Source of the DNA: an uncultured Kiritimatiellota bacterium
GTDB taxonomy: Bacteria; Verrucomicrobiota; Kiritimatiellia; RFP12; UBA1067
DNA length: 64,000 nucleotides
NCBI GenBank assembly: GCA_934635385.1
Contig: CAKTZI010000016.1
Span: 12,841 to 76,840 of the forward strand
Direction: 5' to 3'
Shown piece by piece: positions 45,022 through 53,978 of the stretch; within the stretch, counting starts at the first letter, position 1; each line of letters starts with the position of its first letter. The notes under the pieces were generated by a model. That model worked only from the letters and a program-made list of their open reading frames with translations, searched no databases and was not told the origin of the DNA. The translations under genes and the position numbers were made by a program.

Positions 45022-45947
45022 CGCGGCTGTTGACGCTTGGATTTGCCTTGCTGGCACTTTATGGTTTTTCAGAAAACTATAACCCTTATGTCGATGGGGC
45101 GCGAGCGGCAATCAGAATTGTCGTTTGCGATGAACGCGGAAAGCCTGTACCGAATGCTCATCTGATAATCGGGTTTCAGCAATCTCCCGAACGCGGCAAG
45201 ACGGTCATGGGGACGACGGACGCGAAGGGCACATTCTGTTGCGAAGAGAAAACGACATCCATTGTCAACGTGTGGGCTGAGAAAGATGGCTATTACAAGA
45301 CGCACGTGCGCAAAAGCGTGGCTGTGCGGGCGAAAAAGGAAGTAATCGGCTCTCGTCGTTGGTCGCAAGAGCCTGTTGCGATTCCGTTCGTTTTGAAAGC
45401 CATGCGGAATCCGTTGAAGCTTACATGCCATTCTGTCGATTTCAAGCCGTTCCCGGACACGAACGTCGTCGTGAAACTTGACTTGGAGACGCTGGCGTGG
45501 TGTCCGCCCTACGGGAATGGTCAGCACGATGACCTTCACCTTGTCTTTGACGGCTGGCGCAATCCGAACGACTGGGACGATTTTCACGAACATCTGAAAA
45601 TCGAGATGCCGAATGGTGCGGATGGCTTCTATGTGGCGAAGACCGAGCCGACGAGCGCGTTCAAGTACGCCTACGCGGCGGACACGAACGCAACGTATCG
45701 GAAATCGTTCGCGTTCCGCCACGTCCACAAGGCGGAGGGCATCACGGAGTCGAAGCGGTTGGCCGCCGACGAGTATCTCATCTACCGTGTTCGGACACAG
45801 ACGAACGAACTCGGACAGGTGACGCGGGCGCATTACGGGCGCATCGGCGAGAAGTTCAGCCAGTACATCGGCCTCTCGATCAAGAGCTGGTTCAATCCGA
45901 ACGAGAACGACACCAACTTGGAGGACGCGCGGCCGTGCGTGTGGTAG
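45018..45947 (+). CDS. Secreted protein with an N-terminal Ig/carboxypeptidase-regulatory-like domain
   Basis: 309 residues. Short signal peptide TRLLTLGFALLALYGFS. Residues 30-105 fit a regulatory-like beta sandwich (IRIVVCDERGKPVPNAHLII, TTDAKGTFCCEE, VWAEKDGYYKTHV). The rest (LHLVFDGWRNPNDWDDFHEH, FAFRHVHKAEGITESKRLAA) is unassigned and Tyr/Trp rich. ATGA overlap with the hydrolase upstream. Likely works with it outside the inner membrane; role unknown. Confidence 0.7.
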   Translation: MTRLLTLGFALLALYGFSENYNPYVDGARAAIRIVVCDERGKPVPNAHLIIGFQQSPERGKTVMGTTDAKGTFCCEEKTTSIVNVWAEKDGYYKTHVRKSVAVRAKKEVIGSRRWSQEPVAIPFVLKAMRNPLKLTCHSVDFKPFPDTNVVVKLDLETLAWCPPYGNGQHDDLHLVFDGWRNPNDWDDFHEHLKIEMPNGADGFYVAKTEPTSAFKYAYAADTNATYRKSFAFRHVHKAEGITESKRLAADEYLIYRVRTQTNELGQVTRAHYGRIGEKFSQYIGLSIKSWFNPNENDTNLEDARPCVW

Positions 45948-46020
45948 CGGGTTGAGTGTCATGGTCAAGATTTCTGCGACGCTGGAGGGCTCGGTGACGC
46001 GGGCTTACAAGCAGAGAGTG

Positions 46021-46204
46021 TCTGCGACGCTGAACACGGAGAATGAGGAGGAACGGAGGCGCGGAGTGGACGGGGGTGTTTTAGACAGGATTGACAAGAT
46101 TGACAGGATTGTTGGAATTAAATCTCCAAGATCCTCAAATCCTGTGAATCCTGTCACAGAAACTCCGTGCCTCACCACCTCCAACAACTCCGTGTTCAGC
46201 GAAA
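46021..46204. repeat. Nested repeat element, copy 8 (C enclosing D)
   Basis: Perfect 14-bp arms CGCTGAACACGGAG (46028-46041) and CTCCGTGTTCAGCG (46188-46201). Inside, D runs from TTTTAGACAGGATTGACA (46079) to GAATCCTGTCACAGAA (46160). The CTGAAC end differs from CTAAAC in the other copies, yet both arms changed together, keeping the pairing. Confidence 0.9.
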
Positions 46205-46569
46205 GCAACCTTCCGTTATCGTCAGTGCTTGCTTTTGCTTGGCTTTTGTCTGTTGGGTGCGTCTCGCGAAAAGTGCCTTACGGAAAGAACCCGTGGGATC
46301 CGCATCCCGTCGATTCCGACCATGATTACCTGACGGACTTTGAAGAGACGACGTTCACGGGTACGGATCCCTTCAACGCGGACACCGACGGAGACGGTCT
46401 GCCCGACGGGTGGGAATATCTCAGCGGGCTTGATCCTTTGAGTCCCTATGGGCTTGACGGCCCTGACGGGATCGTTGGCGCATCTGGGCGAACGAATCTT
46501 GAAGCCTATCGCCAAGACCCAGACAAATACAGAAATCGTGGACTGTTTTATGCAGTCCCACAAAAATGA
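46192..46569 (+). CDS. Lipoprotein with thrombospondin-type-3-like calcium-binding repeats
   Basis: 125 residues from GTG 46192; GTG 46225 is the alternative. A hydrophobic core ending in LLSVGC is a lipobox. Mature part: HPVDSDHDYLTDFEETTFTG, TDPFNADTDGDGLPDGWEYL and LDPLSPYGLDGPDGI, the Asp-rich calcium-binding repeats of TSP3 type common in PVC secreted proteins. The upstream frame is open through repeat copy 8 to 45952, and the GTG lies within the repeat's right arm, so the native start may have been replaced. No ribosome site is evident. Confidence 0.6.
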   Translation: MFSESNLPLSSVLAFAWLLSVGCVSRKVPYGKNPWDPHPVDSDHDYLTDFEETTFTGTDPFNADTDGDGLPDGWEYLSGLDPLSPYGLDGPDGIVGASGRTNLEAYRQDPDKYRNRGLFYAVPQK

Positions 46570-46614
46570 AAGCGACGCTTTTATCCTAAACAACCAACCA
46601 GGGAACAATCAACC

Positions 46615-48651
46615 ATGACAACACCCACACTACTCTGCGCGATTGCGCTTGTGTCCGATCCGCTGGCCGGACGGCTCTGCGGAAAGGGGCCGACGCCGCC
46701 CGAGGGCTACTCGCCGCCGCTGATCTCGAACGGCGACCTCAACATGCTCGTCGAATGGACGGGCGGGCAAAGCGGCAAGGTCTACAACCACATGTGCACG
46801 ACCGTCTACTGGCAGGGACGGCGCGGCCCGGCGCGCGACGCGGAACTCTTCGCGTTCGGACGCTTCAACCCGACGATGGCGGTGGAGGGGAAGGCCGTTG
46901 GCCTCCCGACGGCGTGGTCTCAGACGCTCGATGTCCGCCAGGCGCTCGTCACGTGCGCGGGCGCGTTCGCCGAAGGGCTGGAGACGACGACCGAGGTCTT
47001 CTGCGCACTCGACCGCAACGTCGTCGCAATCCGCCGGACGGTCACGAACACGAGTGACAAGCCGCTTAACCTGACGCTCGACCTCGACTACACGATCGAG
47101 CCGCATGGCCGTCTCGTCGGCGCGTGGACGAAGCAGGACCGCTACTTCGAGACCTCGCCCTACGTGCGCATGCGCGGCGTCTGGGAGGAGCCGAACACCG
47201 ACGTGCGCCGTGTCTTCCACGGCCTCACCTACGGACAGAACGTGATCGGCTTCGACATCGCCGTGACGGCGTGCGACGGCGGACTCATTCGCCGCGACGT
47301 CACGCTCGCGCCGGGCGCGAAGACGTCCCACACCTGGTTCGTCACCTACTCCGACACCTATGAGAAGACGCCGACGGCGATTCCGAAGACGGACTTTGAC
47401 GGCCTCTTCGCCGCGCACACGAAGCTCTGGGCCGACTACTGGGCCGAAAGCTTCGTGCGCCTCCCGGACGCGAAGCTCCAGCGCATGTACGACGTGCAGC
47501 AGTACCACCTGCGGTGCAACGCGACTCGCTGGGGCTTCCCCGTCGGCATCTTCCCGTTCCACTGGCAGGGCAAGTACTTCGGCTTCGACGAGATGTACAT
47601 CCACGACGGCCTCGTCTCGTCCGGCCACTTTTCGGTCGCACGGCGGTGTCCCGACTGGCGCTACGCCGTCATGCACCGAGCGCTCACGCGGCAGAGCCAC
47701 TACACGCAGCGTGGCAAGTACGGGGCGAGGTGGCTCTGGATGTCGCTGGAGGAGGGCGACGTCGAGACGGCCGGCATCGGCTTCTGGATGGATCACATCT
47801 TCGCGATGGGCTCCATCGCCCGCAGCGCATGGACGCAGTACGCCTATTCGGGCGACCGGGACTACCTCGAAAAGGTCGGCTACCCGATCGTCCTCGAATG
47901 CGCGCGCTTCTACCGCAATAACTGGATCCTCGAAGGGCCGGACGGCGTCGCGTGGATCGGACGCTGCACCGACCTCGAACGCCTCGGCCCGTCGAAGGAC
48001 AAGGCGTTCCTCTCGACCTGTTCGGCCATCTACGCCCTGCGTGTCGCGGCGGACGCTGCGGACGTCCTCGGCATCGACCGGGACGAGGCGGCGGACTTCC
48101 GCGCGGCGGCAGACCGCCTCGTGAAGGGTCTGCCGACCGACCCGACGGGGACGCGCTACGTCGCCTACGAGAACTGCACGGAGGAGTCTGTCGGTACGCT
48201 CGGCGGGCTCTACCCCTTCCCGATCTTCCCGAACGGCGAGGCGCGGCAGACGAACGCGGCATGGCACTTCATAAACGCTGGCAAGGCGGCTGGGAACATG
48301 TACCCGATGGGCAAGAGCGTCTGCCCGTGGTATGCGGCGAAGATGTCCGCCTCGATGACGGAACTCGGTGACCGCACGGAGCCGGTGCGTTGGCTCCTGG
48401 AGGCGGCGGGGGCGATGGGCCCGTTCGGCGAGACGTGGGAGATCAACGAGCCGGGGCTTCGCATCCACCCGTGGTTCACGACGGCGAGCGGAAACTGCGT
48501 CTTCGCGGTGAACGAGATGCTCGTGCGCGGCACGGTGCCGGAGACGTGGACGGACTACGCTTTCCGGCTTCCCGACGGCAAGGGCCGCTGGGTCGACCGC
48601 GAGGTGAAGGGCGGCCGCATCATTAGAGACGTGGTTACGGATGTACGGTGA
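46615..48651 (+). CDS. Glycoside hydrolase of the (alpha/alpha)6-barrel GH65/GH95-like superfamily
   Basis: 678 residues. An N-terminal beta-sandwich (LISNGDLNMLVEWTGGQSGK, TVTNTSDKPLNLTLDLDYTI) is followed by a helical barrel with aromatic-rich helices (FPVGIFPFHWQGKYFGFDEM, YTQRGKYGARWLWMSLEEGD, FGETWEINEPGLRIHPWFTT), then a small tail. This matches GH65/GH95-type enzymes acting on alpha-linked sugars or fucosides. Glu in WEINEPG and the FDEMYIHD acidic pair are candidate catalytic residues. No clear signal peptide, so it may act inside the cell. CAGGGAAC precedes the ATG. Confidence 0.7.
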   Translation: MTTPTLLCAIALVSDPLAGRLCGKGPTPPEGYSPPLISNGDLNMLVEWTGGQSGKVYNHMCTTVYWQGRRGPARDAELFAFGRFNPTMAVEGKAVGLPTAWSQTLDVRQALVTCAGAFAEGLETTTEVFCALDRNVVAIRRTVTNTSDKPLNLTLDLDYTIEPHGRLVGAWTKQDRYFETSPYVRMRGVWEEPNTDVRRVFHGLTYGQNVIGFDIAVTACDGGLIRRDVTLAPGAKTSHTWFVTYSDTYEKTPTAIPKTDFDGLFAAHTKLWADYWAESFVRLPDAKLQRMYDVQQYHLRCNATRWGFPVGIFPFHWQGKYFGFDEMYIHDGLVSSGHFSVARRCPDWRYAVMHRALTRQSHYTQRGKYGARWLWMSLEEGDVETAGIGFWMDHIFAMGSIARSAWTQYAYSGDRDYLEKVGYPIVLECARFYRNNWILEGPDGVAWIGRCTDLERLGPSKDKAFLSTCSAIYALRVAADAADVLGIDRDEAADFRAAADRLVKGLPTDPTGTRYVAYENCTEESVGTLGGLYPFPIFPNGEARQTNAAWHFINAGKAAGNMYPMGKSVCPWYAAKMSASMTELGDRTEPVRWLLEAAGAMGPFGETWEINEPGLRIHPWFTTASGNCVFAVNEMLVRGTVPETWTDYAFRLPDGKGRWVDREVKGGRIIRDVVTDVR

Positions 48652-48683
48652 CGGCATGCGGACGAGCGATGGCGGCGCGGCGT

Positions 48684-48713
48684 TTGCGGCGGACGGGCGG
48701 CGTGTGGTATAAT
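48684..48713 (+). promoter_or_regulatory. Near-leaderless promoter of folC
   Basis: TTGCGG (48684-48689), an 18-bp spacer and TGGTATAAT ending at 48713. ATG 48722 follows after 8 bases, a leader of about 2. Confidence 0.65.
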
Positions 48714-48721
48714 CCGCGCCT

Positions 48722-50029
48722 ATGTCAAAACAGACAAGCAATTCCTTCCTTTCCGAACTTGCGGCGCGGCGGCGCTTCGGCATGAAGCCGGGGCTTGGGA
48801 CGATTGCCGCGCTCTGCCGGGCGCTGGACGACCCGCAGGAACGCTTCAAGGCGATTCATGTCGCCGGCACGAACGGCAAGGGTGCCGTCTGTGCGATCCT
48901 CGATGCGGCGTTGCGCGCGTCCGCCGCTGACGGCCCGGCGAACGTCGTCGGTCGCTACACGTCGCCGCATCTCGTGCGCCTCAACGAACGCTTCTGCCTG
49001 GACGGAGCGCCGGTGGCGGATGCGACGCTCGAACGCCTCGCCCGCAGGGTGGACGCGGTGGCCGCCCGTCTGCCGTCCGCTGACGAGCTGACGTTCTTCG
49101 AAGCCTTGACGGCCGTCGCCTTCCTCCTCTTCGCCGAGGCGCGTGTCGCCCACGCCGTCCTCGAATGCGGCCTCGGCGGACGGCTGGACGCGACGAACGT
49201 CTGCCGTCCCGAGCTCTGCGTCATCACGCGGATCGGACTTGACCACTGCGACTGGCTGGGGGACACGGTCGAGAGAATCGCGGCGGAAAAGGCCGGAATC
49301 GTCAAGCCCGGCGTGCCGGTCGTCCTTGCGGCGAACGAGCCGTCGGTCGTCGAAGTCGTCTGCCGGGCCGCCCGTGCGCAGGGGGCGCCGTTCTTCTACG
49401 CGCCGGACCTCGCCTCGGATGCGGAGATACCGCCAGATTTCCCGTTGCCGGGCGCGTTTAACCGGGAGAACGCCGTCACGGCCCTCGCCGCGCTGAAGGT
49501 CCTGCATCGCGTCGCGAACGGGGGGGCGACGGTCGGCGCTTTCCGTCTGCCGTCCCATGCGTTCGCGCACGTCGCCTGGCCCGGCCGCTTCCAGCGCGTC
49601 GGCTCGTTTCTCGTCGACGGCGCGCACAATCCGCCGGCGGCGCGCGCTCTCGCGGCGGCCCTTGCCCAGCTGCTGTCGGGCGCATCTCGGCGGCTCGACC
49701 TCGTGTTCGGCGCGTGCGGCGACAAGGACGTCACGGACGTCCTGCGGACGCTCTCGCCGTTCGTGCGGCGCGCCTTTGCCGTGCGCACGAACAATCCGCG
49801 TTCGCTTGCGGCGGAGGATCTCGCGGCGCGCATGCGCGCGCTCGGTCTCGCGGCGACACCCTGCGCCACGCTGCGGGAGGCGCTGTCGCGCTGTGCGCCG
49901 CGCACGGCGCCGGACGTCTCGACGCTCGTCTGCGGATCGCTCTTTCTCGCGGGGGAGGCCCTTGTCGAGCTGGGGGCCTACCCGTGGGAGGCTTCGCGCT
50001 TCGATCCGTCCGAGCGGCTGCGCGCGTAA
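48722..50029 (+). CDS. folC: Folylpolyglutamate/dihydrofolate synthase
   Basis: 435 residues, normal size. P-loop HVAGTNGKGAVCA (about 43-55), YTSPHLVRLNERF, ECGLGGRLDATNV and ITRIGLDHCDWLGDTVERIA, then KPGVPVV and the C-terminal LVDGAHNPPAARALAAAL: all typical of the Mur-ligase-like FolC. It adds glutamate to folates in the cytoplasm. The start has no ribosome site and sits 2 bases from the predicted transcript start. It stands alone between a hydrolase gene and a LysM gene. Confidence 0.95.
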   Translation: MSKQTSNSFLSELAARRRFGMKPGLGTIAALCRALDDPQERFKAIHVAGTNGKGAVCAILDAALRASAADGPANVVGRYTSPHLVRLNERFCLDGAPVADATLERLARRVDAVAARLPSADELTFFEALTAVAFLLFAEARVAHAVLECGLGGRLDATNVCRPELCVITRIGLDHCDWLGDTVERIAAEKAGIVKPGVPVVLAANEPSVVEVVCRAARAQGAPFFYAPDLASDAEIPPDFPLPGAFNRENAVTALAALKVLHRVANGGATVGAFRLPSHAFAHVAWPGRFQRVGSFLVDGAHNPPAARALAAALAQLLSGASRRLDLVFGACGDKDVTDVLRTLSPFVRRAFAVRTNNPRSLAAEDLAARMRALGLAATPCATLREALSRCAPRTAPDVSTLVCGSLFLAGEALVELGAYPWEASRFDPSERLRA

Positions 50030-50090
50030 GGGGCCAGGGGCTTTTCAAGGGGACAGGCCACGCCGAGGGCGGAATGGCGGACGCCTTTTT

Positions 50091-50099
50091 TGGTATAAT
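50091..50099 (+). promoter_or_regulatory. Promoter of the LysM gene and probably lepA
   Basis: TGGTATAAT ends at 50099, next to a T6 run after GGCGGACGCC that may also end folC transcripts. The leader to ATG 50120 is about 14 bases, to ATG 50135 about 29. Confidence 0.55.
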
Positions 50100-50119
50100 G
50101 TCAAGATTCTGAAAACAAA

Positions 50120-50644
50120 ATGGCGACGGTCAACATGAAAAAGACAATGTTCGTTCTTGCGGTCGTGCCCTGCCTTGCGCTCGCGCAGGGCAAGGAATCC
50201 TTTATCGTCCAGCAGGCGTATGCCGAGATGCAGCGCGTGCAGGGGCAGATTTCCGTTCTCCAGTCGAACCTGAACGATCTTCAGGGCCGCGTCGCGCAGC
50301 TGGAGTCCGGCAACGACGGCCAGAGCCTGCGCCGTGAGGTCGAGGCGCTCCGCGCCGAAGTCGCGTCGCTCCGCCGCCAGCTCGGCGCGCAGCGCGACGA
50401 GATTGTCCGTGACCTCTCGGGACGTCTCGCGAAGATGCAGCCGCCGTCGCCCCCGTCGACGCGGCACGAGCCGCCGAGGCGGACGGTCGTCGGGCCGCAC
50501 AACGAGTATGTCGTCGAAAAGGGCGACACGCTCTCGCTCATCTCGCAGGCGACGGGCGTGCCGATCCGGAAGATCAAGGAGATGAACGGCCTGAAGAACG
50601 ACGACATTCGCATCGGCCAGAAGCTGATGCTGCCGAAGGACTAG
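50120..50644 (+). CDS. Secreted coiled-coil LysM-domain protein
   Basis: 174 residues from ATG 50120; MKKTMFVLAVVPCLALAQG from ATG 50135 is a good signal peptide and may be the true start. A long coiled coil fills 30-105 (QGQISVLQSNLNDLQGRVAQ, EVEALRAEVASLRRQLGAQR). A Pro-rich hinge and one LysM domain follow (EYVVEKGDTLSLISQATGVP, KLMLPKD). LysM binds peptidoglycan, so the protein should sit in the periplasm tied to the wall. It ends 4 bases before lepA and is probably cotranscribed. Confidence 0.85.
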   Translation: MATVNMKKTMFVLAVVPCLALAQGKESFIVQQAYAEMQRVQGQISVLQSNLNDLQGRVAQLESGNDGQSLRREVEALRAEVASLRRQLGAQRDEIVRDLSGRLAKMQPPSPPSTRHEPPRRTVVGPHNEYVVEKGDTLSLISQATGVPIRKIKEMNGLKNDDIRIGQKLMLPKD

Positions 50645-50648
50645 TAGA

Positions 50649-52460
50649 ATGAAGCTCGACCACATCCGCAACTTCTGCATCATCGCGCACGTCGACCACG
50701 GCAAGACGACGCTCTCCGACCGCATCCTTGAGTTGACGCACGCGATCTCGGCGCGCGAGCTCAAGGAGCAGACGCTCGACGCGATGGACCTCGAGCGCGA
50801 ACGCGGCATCACGATCAAGTCGCACCCCGTCTCGATGCACTACACGGCAAAGGACGGCCAGACCTACCTCTTCAACCTGCTCGACACGCCCGGCCACGTC
50901 GACTTCGCCTACGAGGTCAGCCGCTCGATGGGCGCGTGCGAGGGCGCGCTGCTCGTCGTGGACGCCGCGCAGGGCGTCGAGGCGCAGACCGTCGCGAACA
51001 CCTACTTCGCGCAGGACGCGAAGCTGGAGATCGTGCCCGTCCTGAACAAGGTCGACCTCCCCGGCGCGGACGTGAAGGAGGTCTCGCGCGAGATCGAGGA
51101 CATCCTCGCGATCCCGATGGACGAGCCGCTTCTCGTCTCGGCGAAGACGGGCGTCGGCTGCCCCGACGTGCTGGAGGCGATCGTGAAGCGCATCCCGCCG
51201 CCGGAGACGCGCGGCATCGACGCGCCTCTCCGTGCGCTCGTCTTCGATTCGGTCTTCGACGAGTTCCGGGGCGTCATCACCTACGTGCGCGTGATGGACG
51301 GCACGCTCGCCGCCGGACAGAACGTGAAGTTCATGGGCTCGAACGTCGCGACGAACGTCCATGAGGTCGGCATCTTCTCGCCGACGAAGAAGCCCGTCGA
51401 CCGCCTCTCGGCCGGCGAGGTCGGCTACATCGTCGGCACGGTGAAGGATCCGAGCGAGATCAAGATCGGCGACACGGTGACGACGGCGAAGCTCGGCGCG
51501 ACCGAGCCGCTGCCGGGCTTCCAGGACATCCGCCCGACCGTCTTCTGCGGCATCTACCCGATGTCGACGGACGAGTTCCCGAAGGTCGAGGCGGGGCTGG
51601 AGAAGCTGCACCTCAACGACGCGGCCTTCACGTTCCACCACGAGTCGTCGCTCGCGCTCGGCTTCGGCTTCCGCTGCGGCTTCCTCGGCCTCCTGCACAT
51701 GGAGATCGTGCAGGAGCGCCTGCGCCGCGAGTTCGGCCTCGACATCATCTCGACCTCGCCCGGCGTCGTCTACAAGCTGAAGCTCAAGAGCGGCGAGGAG
51801 AAGGACCTCGACAACCCCCTGCAGATGCCCGACCCGTCCGTGCTGGAGACGATCTCCGAGCCGGTGCTGACGGCGCGCATCATCACGCCGAGCGAGTCGA
51901 TCGGCGACGTCATGCGCATCGTGATGGATCGGCGCGGGCTCGTCGAGGGCACGGAGACGATCGACGCGAAGCGCGTCATGTTGCATTGCCGCCTGCCGCT
52001 GAACGAGATCCTGATCGACTTCCACGACACGCTGAAGTCCGTCTCGCACGGCTACGCCTCGATGGACTACGAGCCGGCGGGCTACCAGGTCTCGGACATC
52101 GTGCGCATGGACATCCTCCTCAACGGCGAGACGGTCGACGCGTTCGCGACGATGGTGCACCGCGACAAGGCGCGTGCGCGCGGCCTCCAGATGTGCAAGG
52201 CGCTCGCCGAGACGATTCCGCCGCACCAGTTCAAGATTCCCGTGCAGGCGGCGATCGGCAAGGAGATCATCGCGCGCGAGGACATCCGCCCGTTCCGCAA
52301 GGACGTCCTCGCGAAGCTCTACGGCGGCGACGTCACGCGCAAGATGAAGGTGCTGGAGAAGCAGAAGCGCGGCAAGGCGCGCATGAAGGAGTTCGGCCAC
52401 GTGAACGTGCCGCAGTCCGCGTTCATCGCCGTGCTGAAGGGCACGATCAAGGAACACTAG
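50649..52460 (+). CDS. lepA: Elongation factor 4 (LepA), ribosome back-translocating GTPase
   Basis: 603 residues, full length. GTPase motifs AHVDHGKTT (G1, 13-21), RGITIKSHPVSM (G2), DTPGHVDF (G3) and NKVD (G4), then the elongation-factor domains and the LepA C-terminal domain (QKRGKARMKEFGHVNVPQSA, with FIAVLK). It acts on stalled or mistranslocated ribosomes. The ATG at 50649 comes 4 bases after the LysM stop with AAGGACTAGTAG as a weak ribosome site, so translation is likely coupled. Confidence 0.97.
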   Translation: MKLDHIRNFCIIAHVDHGKTTLSDRILELTHAISARELKEQTLDAMDLERERGITIKSHPVSMHYTAKDGQTYLFNLLDTPGHVDFAYEVSRSMGACEGALLVVDAAQGVEAQTVANTYFAQDAKLEIVPVLNKVDLPGADVKEVSREIEDILAIPMDEPLLVSAKTGVGCPDVLEAIVKRIPPPETRGIDAPLRALVFDSVFDEFRGVITYVRVMDGTLAAGQNVKFMGSNVATNVHEVGIFSPTKKPVDRLSAGEVGYIVGTVKDPSEIKIGDTVTTAKLGATEPLPGFQDIRPTVFCGIYPMSTDEFPKVEAGLEKLHLNDAAFTFHHESSLALGFGFRCGFLGLLHMEIVQERLRREFGLDIISTSPGVVYKLKLKSGEEKDLDNPLQMPDPSVLETISEPVLTARIITPSESIGDVMRIVMDRRGLVEGTETIDAKRVMLHCRLPLNEILIDFHDTLKSVSHGYASMDYEPAGYQVSDIVRMDILLNGETVDAFATMVHRDKARARGLQMCKALAETIPPHQFKIPVQAAIGKEIIAREDIRPFRKDVLAKLYGGDVTRKMKVLEKQKRGKARMKEFGHVNVPQSAFIAVLKGTIKEH

Positions 52461-52482
52461 TGCGTTGGCGGGCCAGCGCCCG

Positions 52483-52512
52483 TTGACAGGCCGAGACCTA
52501 ATGGAGTATAAT
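52483..52512 (+). promoter_or_regulatory. Consensus leaderless promoter of the efflux operon
   Basis: TTGACA (52483-52488), an 18-bp spacer and TATAAT (52507-52512). ATG 52520 comes after 7 bases, so the leader is one base or none. Confidence 0.8.
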
Positions 52513-52519
52513 TAAACGT

Positions 52520-53965
52520 ATGTTTAAAAGAAAAAGGGTTTCGTACACGGCTTCGACGGCCAAACGGGTCTCCCTGGTGGCGCTGTTGCTCGTGGGCGGG
52601 TGCGCGACGACGGAGGCCGACCGCGAGGCCGCCGCGCGGGAGATGCAGACGCGCCTCGTGCAGGAGACGGCGGACTGGCTCGCGGCGCATCCGGGTCCGC
52701 TGACGCTCACGAATGCGCTCGCGCTTGCGCGTGAACGCTCGCTGAAGCTGACGCAGCAGGAACTGGAGGTTCAGCTCGCGAAGGTTGACCGCGCGACGGC
52801 GTTCTCGGCGTTTCTGCCGAATGTCGAACTCGCCTACGGGCGCACGTGGGTGCGCGGGCGGGCGACGGACCTGCCGCTGAAACTTGGTACGCTGCGGACG
52901 TCCGGCGCGGACTTCGAGAGCGCGGGCCTCCTGATCTCCCAGCCCGTCTTCACGCCCGTCGCGTGGACGCTGTTCGCCGAATCGCTCTACGGCGTGCGCA
53001 TCAAGGACTTCATTCGCGCACGCGCCCAGCAGCTGCTGGACGTGCAGGTCGCGGTGCGCTTCTACAAGGCGGCGGTCGCCGCGCGGATGGTGACGGCCTA
53101 CGAGCTGCAGCTGAAGAGCGGCGAGGCGCTGACGAACCGCGTGGCGCGCCTCGCGGCGGAAGGATACGCCCGCGCGGCGGAAAAGGCGCGGGCGGAGGCG
53201 CGCGTGGCGGCGGACGCCTACGGCCTCCTTCAGGCGCAGCACGCGCGCACGAAGGCGTGGCAGGAGCTGGCGGACATCCTGCGCTTCTGGCCGCTGGCCG
53301 AATTCGAGGTGGACGGCGAGAGCATCCTCTCGGCGGTCGCGGCGCCGGGCGGCGGCGCGGAAGCCGAGACGCCGCTGGAAGAGCTCGTCTGGACGGCGCT
53401 CACGAGCCGCAAGGACCTGCGCGCGGCGGACGAGACGCTGGCCCTGCGCAAGGCGCAGGTCATCGAGGCGCTGGCCGGGTTCCTGCCGAACGTGATCGCG
53501 GGCGGCGGCGGCGCGAGCCTGACGCTTGAAGACGTCGCCTTGCGCGGCTGGGCCGGCTCGCTTGCGGGCGTGTGGTCGGTCTTCGGGGGCTTCCGCACGG
53601 TTCAGCAGTACCGGGCGGCTCGGGCGACGCGTGCGGCGGAGTTCCGCCTGAACGAGGATCGCATGCTCGCGGTCGTGCTGTCCGTCGCAGACTGCTGGCG
53701 GTCCCTGCAGGAGGCGCAGGTGCGGGCGACGGTGGCGGCGAAGGCGGCCGAGGCGGCGACGCTCGACCACGCCGAGGCCGTGCGACGGTTTGACGACGGC
53801 CGTGAGACGCTGTCGACCGTGCTGGACAAGGTCGCCGTCCGGGACGAGGCGGAGGTGAATCTCGTGAACGCGCGCTACGCCGCCGCGCTGTCGGCGATCA
53901 TGCTCCGCCAGGCCGTCGGCCTCGACGTATTGGGGGGGCATGAAAATGAAGGGGATGGGAAATGA
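52520..53965 (+). CDS. TolC-like outer-membrane efflux lipoprotein
   Basis: 481 residues. Lipobox LLVGGC with Cys28. Two helical-hairpin repeats with the OEP pattern follow: LTLTNALALARERSLKLTQQ, then LEVQLAKVDRATAFSAFLPN, and later LRAADETLALRKAQVIEALA with GFLPNV. Coiled-coil stretches (EKARAEARVAADAYGLLQAQ) build the periplasmic tunnel. It should form the outer-membrane exit for the RND pump encoded downstream. Its start has no ribosome site but fits a leaderless consensus promoter. Confidence 0.88.
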   Translation: MFKRKRVSYTASTAKRVSLVALLLVGGCATTEADREAAAREMQTRLVQETADWLAAHPGPLTLTNALALARERSLKLTQQELEVQLAKVDRATAFSAFLPNVELAYGRTWVRGRATDLPLKLGTLRTSGADFESAGLLISQPVFTPVAWTLFAESLYGVRIKDFIRARAQQLLDVQVAVRFYKAAVAARMVTAYELQLKSGEALTNRVARLAAEGYARAAEKARAEARVAADAYGLLQAQHARTKAWQELADILRFWPLAEFEVDGESILSAVAAPGGGAEAETPLEELVWTALTSRKDLRAADETLALRKAQVIEALAGFLPNVIAGGGGASLTLEDVALRGWAGSLAGVWSVFGGFRTVQQYRAARATRAAEFRLNEDRMLAVVLSVADCWRSLQEAQVRATVAAKAAEAATLDHAEAVRRFDDGRETLSTVLDKVAVRDEAEVNLVNARYAAALSAIMLRQAVGLDVLGGHENEGDGK

Positions 53966-53978
53966 AAGGTGCTGGCTA

